Source: Cloacimonetes bacterium UBA5835
GTDB lineage: Bacteria; Cloacimonadota; Cloacimonadia; Cloacimonadales; Cloacimonadaceae
Assembly (NCBI GenBank): GCA_002432865.1
Contig: DJGX01000059.1
Coordinates: forward strand, 14,039-35,898
Direction of reading: 5' to 3'
DNA length: 21,860 bases
A program made the position numbers and the translations under genes. The notes beneath the pieces are model-generated. The model was not told where the DNA came from and made no database searches. It worked only from the letters and a program-made list of their open reading frames with translations. Shown here piece by piece: positions 16,428 to 21,860 of the stretch. Each line of letters opens with the position of its first letter. The stretch's first letter is position 1.

Positions 16428-17147
16428 ATGAATCCCAGTAAGATTCTTTGTTTCGAGCTTTTTGGGGACTATGCTCAATTTAGAAAATTCTTTGCGAATA
16501 TGTCTCCATTAAGCTTTTCAATTCCCCCAAGGACTGTTATAACAGGTATAATTGGAGCAATTTTAGGGATTGATAAACAAGTAAATCCTGAAACATTTGA
16601 TGAAAGTAATAGTTTTCTTGCACTCAGAATAATTTTGCCAGTTAAAAAAACTAAGATTGCCCATAATTATATAAAAACGAACACTTCACTTAGGCAGGTT
16701 TATGATTTTAAAGAACACAAACCTACCAATATTGAATTCTTGAAAGATGTCCGTTACCGAATCTATTTTTCTTGTTCCGAACAAGATATATATAATAAAC
16801 TAAAAGAACTTTTGGCAAGCCATTGCTGTTATTATACTGTCTCTTTGGGAATTAGCGGATGTCTGGCGAATTTTGAATATCTGGGAGAATTTGAAGTAGA
16901 GGTAAATCCTTCAGGATCGAGATGCAAAGTAAACACAGTAATTCCTTTTTCTTTAATACAGGAGATTTTTCTTGAAGATACACTAAATCTTCAGAAAGTT
17001 GTTATCCCTGCTTTTATGAACAATCAACGGGAAGTTCTAAAATATGAGGTAGTCCTTTTTGAGCAAAATGGAGCTCCTATTGATGTTATAGTAAAAGATA
17101 ACACTTATTTAGTTAGAGAATTACAAGATATAATACATGGATTTTAA
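16428..17147 (+). CDS. cas5: Type I-B Cascade subunit Cas5 (Cas5h)
   Basis: Cas5h, 239 residues, caps the 5' handle of the crRNA in Cascade. The family signature is clear near the N-terminus: ELFGDYAQFRKFF at 10-22 and SIPPRTVITGIIGAILGI at 31-48. The rest is beta-rich, as expected for a RAMP fold. A strong RBS (aggagagg, 16418-16425) precedes the ATG after the only real gap in the operon (31 bases). Its 3' end overlaps cas3 by 11 bases. Confidence 0.93.
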   Translation: MNPSKILCFELFGDYAQFRKFFANMSPLSFSIPPRTVITGIIGAILGIDKQVNPETFDESNSFLALRIILPVKKTKIAHNYIKTNTSLRQVYDFKEHKPTNIEFLKDVRYRIYFSCSEQDIYNKLKELLASHCCYYTVSLGISGCLANFEYLGEFEVEVNPSGSRCKVNTVIPFSLIQEIFLEDTLNLQKVVIPAFMNNQREVLKYEVVLFEQNGAPIDVIVKDNTYLVRELQDIIHGF

Positions 17148-19455
17148 TCTCTATTCTCATCCAAAGATACTTTTAAAGGATCACCTACAGCAGGTACTAA
17201 CCACTGGTCGTAATAGATTTGAAGAAAATCAATTATATCAGGGTGATTTGCAACTACTTGAGGTGATCCTTGCTTTTCATGATTTAGGGAAAGCATCTAC
17301 TTATTTTCAAGAATATCTTTCTGGTAAAAGACCGGGATCAAATTTATGTAAACATAGTGAATTTTCTGCTATATGGGCATATTATATCTGTCTGGAACAA
17401 TTTAATCTTGATGATTTAAGCTCTCTAATTGCATATTTAACTGTTAGATGTCATCATACTGATTTAGGAAATGTTTCTGATAAGTTAGTTCCAGATCTTG
17501 AGATGGAAGAGCTTTTAGAGATAAATTCTAATATAGATTATCCAGAACTGAATAACATATATGGTGATTTAGACATTAATGTTACTCTATCAGAAGAACT
17601 ATTTCGGAAAAAATTATGCCAAGTAGAAAAGAAACCATTTAGGGCTAAGTTCAGAGCAATAAAAGGAAACTTACAGCAAGACGAATGGATAAGAATATAC
17701 TATTTATTTTCTCTTCTTATCTGGGCTGACAAGAATGTCGCAATTTTCAATAGAACTCAAAATAGCATAAACAGAAGAAAATGGGAAAGCGAGTATGTAG
17801 ATAGCTATAAGAATAAACTGAAAGATACTGGAACTGTTATTGATAGCATCCGAAACTCAGCATATAATGAACTTCCTCTAAACCTAAAAGAACATTGCAA
17901 TAATTATTCTATAAATATGCCGACTGGCTCGGGAAAAACTATTTGTTCTTTAAAGGTAGCTCTTGAACTCTTAAAAAAGAATAATAATCTTCAACGGATT
18001 ATATACAGTTTACCCTTTACTTCTATTATAGACCAAAACCATCAAGTATTTCAGGATATTCTAAAATCAAATTCAATTTCTGTTACTTCAGATCTTATTT
18101 TAGCTCATCACCATCTTTCCGAGTTATCTTATTTTTCTGAGCAATATGAGTATTCTGTTAATGAATCTGAATTCTTAGTTGAAACATGGGATAGCGAACT
18201 TATAATAACAACTTTTGTTCAGCTATTATCATCCTGTTTATCTATTAGAAATAGAAACTTGAAACGCTTTCATCGTTTAGCTAATGCAGTTATAATTCTT
18301 GATGAAGTTCAGAATGTTCCTCACAAATATTGGAAATTACTAAACTATATATTTACTTTATTAACTACTCAGCTCAATTCAGTTGTTATTTTAGTTACAG
18401 CTACTTTGCCAATGATCTATAATCCAAAATATGATCCTATAATAATAGAATTGGCAAAAGATAAAGACCGTTGGTTTTGTGAGCTTAATCGTATCAAAAT
18501 TGATAAAACACGAATAGCGGAAAAGCTTAGCATCGAAGATTTAGCAGGAATAATAGCAAAAGACCATTTAGCTAATCCAACAGCTAAAAGGTTAGCCATA
18601 GTAAATACAATCAGGAGTTCGCTTGAATTATATAAAATTTTAACAGAAAAGTTACCAGATACTGCTTTCATCTATTTATCTTCAAATGTAATACCAAAGC
18701 ATAGATTAAGAAGAATAAAACACATAAAGGAAAGAAAGAATGAAGGAATGATTATTATCTCCACTCAAGTAGTTGAAGCAGGTGTAGATATTGATGTAGA
18801 TGTTGTTTACAGAGACCTTGCTCCTTTAGATTCAATTATTCAAGCAGCTGGTAGATGTAATAGAAATTATGTTAAATCTCAAGCTTCAGTTATTATTCTG
18901 CAATTGGTGAATAATAACAAGCCCTATTGGAGATATATTTATGATCAAACTTTGATAAATGCTACTCTTAAAACTCTTGATAAAGCTGAAACAGATATAA
19001 TTCCTGAATCAGATTTACATTCTCTAAGTGAATTTTATTTTAATATGCTTCCAGATATAACTTCAGCAGAGAATTCAAGAGAAATCATCAATAATCTTGC
19101 CTTATTAAATCTTGATTCTGCTTTGAACTTTCATCCCAAAAACAACCCAACAGCTTTCAATCTAATAGAGAGCTTTCCAACTCAAACTGTTTTTGTAGAA
19201 TGTGATTCTGATGCTTCTGATTTATTAAATAAATACTTATCTCTTTTAAGTTCTCACTATGATGATATATACGAATGGAGGGCTCAATTAAAAGATCAGG
19301 TTAGAAAAATGAATCCGTATATTATAAATATCAACAAGAAATATATAGCTTCTGATGATCCGATATTTGTAATTGATAAAGATTCAATGCAATTGTATTA
19401 TGACATTGAAACTGGTTTTAAACGGCAGCAAGACCAAGCTGATTATATTTTTTAA
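17137..19455 (+). CDS. cas3: CRISPR-associated nuclease-helicase Cas3 (HD + DExH)
   Basis: Cas3, 772 residues, unwinds and degrades target DNA after Cascade binding. The N-terminal HD nuclease shows H8, the H48-D49 pair with K52 (AFHDLGKAS), H73 and H106-H107. The helicase follows with Walker A PTGSGKT at 262-268, the Walker B box DEVQ at 389-392, motif III VTATLP at about 426-431, and motifs V/VI in STQVVEAGVDIDVD and QAAGRCNRN at about 545-580. HD and helicase are fused in the usual order and all catalytic residues look intact. The start overlaps the end of cas5. Base composition in sampled lines is low (about 28-30% G+C). Confidence 0.96.
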   Translation: MDFNLYSHPKILLKDHLQQVLTTGRNRFEENQLYQGDLQLLEVILAFHDLGKASTYFQEYLSGKRPGSNLCKHSEFSAIWAYYICLEQFNLDDLSSLIAYLTVRCHHTDLGNVSDKLVPDLEMEELLEINSNIDYPELNNIYGDLDINVTLSEELFRKKLCQVEKKPFRAKFRAIKGNLQQDEWIRIYYLFSLLIWADKNVAIFNRTQNSINRRKWESEYVDSYKNKLKDTGTVIDSIRNSAYNELPLNLKEHCNNYSINMPTGSGKTICSLKVALELLKKNNNLQRIIYSLPFTSIIDQNHQVFQDILKSNSISVTSDLILAHHHLSELSYFSEQYEYSVNESEFLVETWDSELIITTFVQLLSSCLSIRNRNLKRFHRLANAVIILDEVQNVPHKYWKLLNYIFTLLTTQLNSVVILVTATLPMIYNPKYDPIIIELAKDKDRWFCELNRIKIDKTRIAEKLSIEDLAGIIAKDHLANPTAKRLAIVNTIRSSLELYKILTEKLPDTAFIYLSSNVIPKHRLRRIKHIKERKNEGMIIISTQVVEAGVDIDVDVVYRDLAPLDSIIQAAGRCNRNYVKSQASVIILQLVNNNKPYWRYIYDQTLINATLKTLDKAETDIIPESDLHSLSEFYFNMLPDITSAENSREIINNLALLNLDSALNFHPKNNPTAFNLIESFPTQTVFVECDSDASDLLNKYLSLLSSHYDDIYEWRAQLKDQVRKMNPYIININKKYIASDDPIFVIDKDSMQLYYDIETGFKRQQDQADYIF

Positions 19456-19457
19456 TT

Positions 19458-20516
19458 ATGGAAGTCCATTTAAATACCTACGGCAGTTACTTACGCAAAA
19501 AAGATGAAATGTTTGAATTGAGCATTGAGGATAGGAAAACCAAGCTCTCTCCGGAAAAGATATCTTCCATTGTTATTTCCAATGCTGCTATTATAACTAC
19601 GGATGCTATTCAATTAGCGATGGATTATAATATAGACATCGTTTTTCTGGATAAATATGGCAATCCTTATGGCAGAATTTGGTTTCCGAAGATTGGCAGC
19701 ACTGTTTTAATTCGGAGAAGGCAGCTGGAAATGTTATCTGATAGTGTAGGTTTACAATTTACTAAAGATTGGGTTGCCATTAAAATAATGAATCAGTATC
19801 GTTTTGTGCAGCGTTTACTTTCCAAGCGGGATTGTGATAAAAGTATCTTTCAAAATCGGATGCAAAATATGCAGGAAGCAGCTATTTGTATAATGCAGGC
19901 AGAAGGTAATTTAGAAGAACTTTCGGGTTCTTTTATGGGTTGGGAAGGAAGTGCGTCCAAAAATTACTTTTCTATTCTGGCAGAGCTCATTCCAGATGCT
20001 TATAAATTTGCGGGCAGAAGTTCGCGTCCTGCCAAAGATGCTTTCAATGCTATGTTGAATTATGGCTATGGTATGCTTTATTCCAAAGTGGAGCGAGCTT
20101 TAATTATTGCTGGTCTTGATCCCTATGTTGGTATTTTACACAGTGATAACTATAACAAGAAGTCCTTTGTCTTTGATTTTATAGAGCCGTATCGTATTTT
20201 GGTGGATGAGCCGGTATTCTATATTTTTTCCCGGCATAAATTTTCTCCTGAGTTTATCGAACCGGTTCATCAAGGTGTTTTACTTAGCGCTGCAGGCAAA
20301 AAATTCCTGGCTCCTTTGTTGTTAGAACATTTTGATGAGATTATTCGGTATCGCAATAAAAACCGTAAACGCATTGAAATGCTAAAAACTGATGCTCACG
20401 CCTTTGCCAATTACTTAATTGATAAAAGGGAAAACTATCTGGAAACATCTATAAACAGGAAATTACAGAACTTCCTAAATAGCAATTTTGAGGATAATGG
20501 AGGTGAAGAATGTTAA
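19458..20516 (+). CDS. cas1: CRISPR integrase Cas1 (type I-B)
   Basis: Cas1, 352 residues, is the metal-dependent integrase that, with Cas2, inserts new spacers at the leader end of the array. The conserved metal ligands are visible: E163 (GWEGSASKNYF), H228 (GILHSDNY) and E243 with D240 (FDFIEPYR). The length and the FVFDFIEPYR block fit type I-B Cas1. The ATG lies two bases after the cas3 stop without an obvious RBS, so coupling to cas3 translation is likely. The gene ends inside the cas2 start; GGAGG for cas2 is read within codons for Gly-Gly-Glu-Glu. G+C in sampled lines is about 38-45%, higher than in cas3. Confidence 0.96.
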   Translation: MEVHLNTYGSYLRKKDEMFELSIEDRKTKLSPEKISSIVISNAAIITTDAIQLAMDYNIDIVFLDKYGNPYGRIWFPKIGSTVLIRRRQLEMLSDSVGLQFTKDWVAIKIMNQYRFVQRLLSKRDCDKSIFQNRMQNMQEAAICIMQAEGNLEELSGSFMGWEGSASKNYFSILAELIPDAYKFAGRSSRPAKDAFNAMLNYGYGMLYSKVERALIIAGLDPYVGILHSDNYNKKSFVFDFIEPYRILVDEPVFYIFSRHKFSPEFIEPVHQGVLLSAAGKKFLAPLLLEHFDEIIRYRNKNRKRIEMLKTDAHAFANYLIDKRENYLETSINRKLQNFLNSNFEDNGGEEC

Positions 20517-20800
20517 CTTGGGTTATGTATGATATCGTTAAAGACAAAATTCGAAATAAAGTTTCCAAATGCTGTGAACAAGCCGGAATTTATAGAGTTC
20601 AATACTCTGTTTTTTTGGGAGAAATGAGCCGCACTAAATGCAAAGAACTAAGCTGTCAGATAGAGGACTTAATCAATCCCGAAATTGATCGAGTTTATAT
20701 TTTTCCGATGTGCAATGAGGATTTTAAAAGTTGTCAATTGCTTGGGCAAGCATTTGATCCTGAACTCATTACGAATGAAATAAAGGCATTTTTCCTATGA
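20510..20800 (+). CDS. cas2: CRISPR adaptation protein Cas2
   Basis: Cas2, 96 residues, bridges two Cas1 dimers in the spacer-integration complex. The ferredoxin-like fold begins with the first strand LTWVMYDIVKD; D8 is the conserved aspartate. RVQYSVFLGEM provides the second strand and CNEDF lies near the end, as is usual for the family. The ATG at 20510 is preceded by ggagg with about 6 bases, inside the end of cas1 (7-base overlap). It overlaps cas4 by four bases (ATGA). Confidence 0.95.
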   Translation: MLTWVMYDIVKDKIRNKVSKCCEQAGIYRVQYSVFLGEMSRTKCKELSCQIEDLINPEIDRVYIFPMCNEDFKSCQLLGQAFDPELITNEIKAFFL

Positions 20801-21387
20801 GCGATTTTCAGTTTATCACTCCTTCTGAAGTGATGGAATATCTCTTCTGTCCAAGATTTGTTTATTATATGAACACAATGAAAATTGAACAACACGAACA
20901 CAGAAGAACTCTCGTAAATAAAGGCAGAGATATTCATAAACTGAAAATGGTACAAAATAAGGATTATTTACGCAAAAAAGCCGGTGCCATTGATAAACTA
21001 ACGGATGTATATCTTTCTTCCGAAAAACTTAAACTGGTAGGAAAGGTCGATGAGGTTCTTTTTCTTGTCGACGGCAGTGCCGCGCCTCTGGATTATAAAT
21101 ATGCCTTTTGGGAAAACAAGATCTATAAAACCCTTAAATATCAACAGATTCTCTATTCCCTTCTTATAATGGAAAATTTTCAGGTTCCTGTTTATAAAGC
21201 ATTTATTGTCTATACGAGATCTCAAAACCACCTTGAAGAATTGGCTATTACCAATAGAATGCTGGATAAAGCTAAATTGATCCTTGACGATATTTTCAAG
21301 ATCATTAATATGGAAATATACCCTAAACCAGCAAAGGCAAAAAGAAAATGCTTGGACTGCACCTATCGGAATTTGTGTTCTGCCTGA
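20797..21387 (+). CDS. cas4: CRISPR-associated exonuclease Cas4
   Basis: Cas4, 196 residues, is a RecB-type nuclease with an iron-sulphur cluster that trims and orients prespacers by their PAM before integration. The cluster cysteines are C18 and C185, C188, C194 (CLDCTYRNLC). The RecB nuclease residues are H47, D85 (GKVDEV), D99 and K101 (LDYK), and the Q-x3-Y box (QQILYSLL) with Y120. It starts in the cas2 stop (ATGA overlap). It follows cas2 here, whereas in many I-B loci cas4 precedes cas1. It is the last cas gene in the window. Confidence 0.95.
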   Translation: MSDFQFITPSEVMEYLFCPRFVYYMNTMKIEQHEHRRTLVNKGRDIHKLKMVQNKDYLRKKAGAIDKLTDVYLSSEKLKLVGKVDEVLFLVDGSAAPLDYKYAFWENKIYKTLKYQQILYSLLIMENFQVPVYKAFIVYTRSQNHLEELAITNRMLDKAKLILDDIFKIINMEIYPKPAKAKRKCLDCTYRNLCSA

Positions 21388-21860
21388 CTAAATGAGAGAA
21401 AAACAGTTTTTTGCTTTTCTGAATAAACTCTTTATTATATAGTGTGTAACAGGATATTACAAGACACTTGAGATTCCTGATTTTTATCGGATATGATAAC
21501 AAATATAGCTAGTTACTATATTATAGCTTGTCATTCCGAGCTTGATGCAGAATCTTTATTATTCCTGCTATTGTCAGGACTATAAGTGTTTTTTTTTAAG
21601 AGAGATAGTAATAATTGATTTATCCTTGCTGATATATATGCTTTGTACTTGAATCCTGAGAAGAAATTATTGTTTTTTTAGCGTGTTTTTGCTCTTTTAT
21701 ATGTGTATAAAGTGTTTGTGCCTGCCCGAAAGAACTTTTTGGCTCTTTCGAGAACTGGTTTTCCTGACGAAAGAGTGATTTTAAGATTCCGAAAAACCAG
21801 TTTAATACTATTATTTGTGTGGCACTTATGACAAAAGAAGGATTTATATCCTACTATCCA
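21388..21860. other. Gene-free, stem-loop-rich region after cas4, possible CRISPR leader
   Basis: No gene is visible in the 473 bases after cas4. Three structured elements are seen. Positions 21441-21468 form a nested hairpin (agtgt-gtaa / ttac-acact). Positions 21502-21522 form a perfect 7-bp AT-rich stem (aatatag / ctatatt). Positions 21727-21802 hold two interlaced GC-containing inverted repeats. The cas operon ends directly upstream, and type I-B arrays usually lie after the adaptation genes, so the region may contain the array leader. No repeat-spacer pattern is present inside the window. Confidence 0.5.
21530..21555. repeat. Short palindromic intergenic repeat remnant
   Basis: The 26 bases starting gtcattccgag and ending gcagaatct match, from memory, a widespread REP-like palindromic element of the form attccgag...gaat. 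Only a short imperfect stem (attc/gaat) remains, so this would be a decayed copy. Low certainty; the resemblance was not searched. Confidence 0.3.

Overview
The window looks like a chromosomal segment of an AT-rich, Gram-negative-type bacterium. By feel it resembles Cloacimonadota or a related FCB-group lineage, based on gene families, dense short-overlap operons, secreted LPP20-type proteins and intergenic repeats; this is an inference, as there is no rRNA marker. All main genes are intact, and no transposase, tRNA or rRNA was seen.

Layout. Positions 1-638 are a gene-free stretch of short hairpins, direct repeats and two near-perfect 61-bp tandem units. A YitT-family membrane protein follows on the minus strand (639-1592). 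Divergent from it is a housekeeping operon at 1704-7022: a nucleoside kinase with a ThrRS-like N-terminus, mutL (with the endonuclease motif), miaA, and a parvulin-type prolyl isomerase without a signal peptide. Behind a good TTGACA-N17-TATAGG promoter come four exported proteins of unknown function (7284-11312). The last is of the LPP20 type, so the set is probably an envelope or periplasmic system. An AraC/Rob-like regulator (11543-12394, minus strand) has its own promoter and rho-independent terminator.

The right half is a complete type I-B CRISPR-Cas operon: cas6, cas8b, cas7 (csh2), cas5h, cas3, cas1, cas2, cas4 (12974-21387). Cas6 should process pre-crRNA. Cas8b, Cas7 and Cas5 form Cascade, Cas3 degrades the target, and Cas1, Cas2 and Cas4 acquire spacers. 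The most interesting point is an in-frame ATG inside cas8b (15121) with a strong GGAGG five bases upstream. It would yield a separate 136-residue C-terminal protein, as expected for the Cas11b small subunit.

No CRISPR array lies in the window. The 473 bases after cas4 are gene-free and rich in stem-loops, and may be the leader; the final 20 bases could be the start of a repeat cut off by the window edge. Hand-counted sample lines suggest that the effector genes cas8b-cas3 are more AT-rich than cas1-cas2-cas4, hinting at a mosaic locus.
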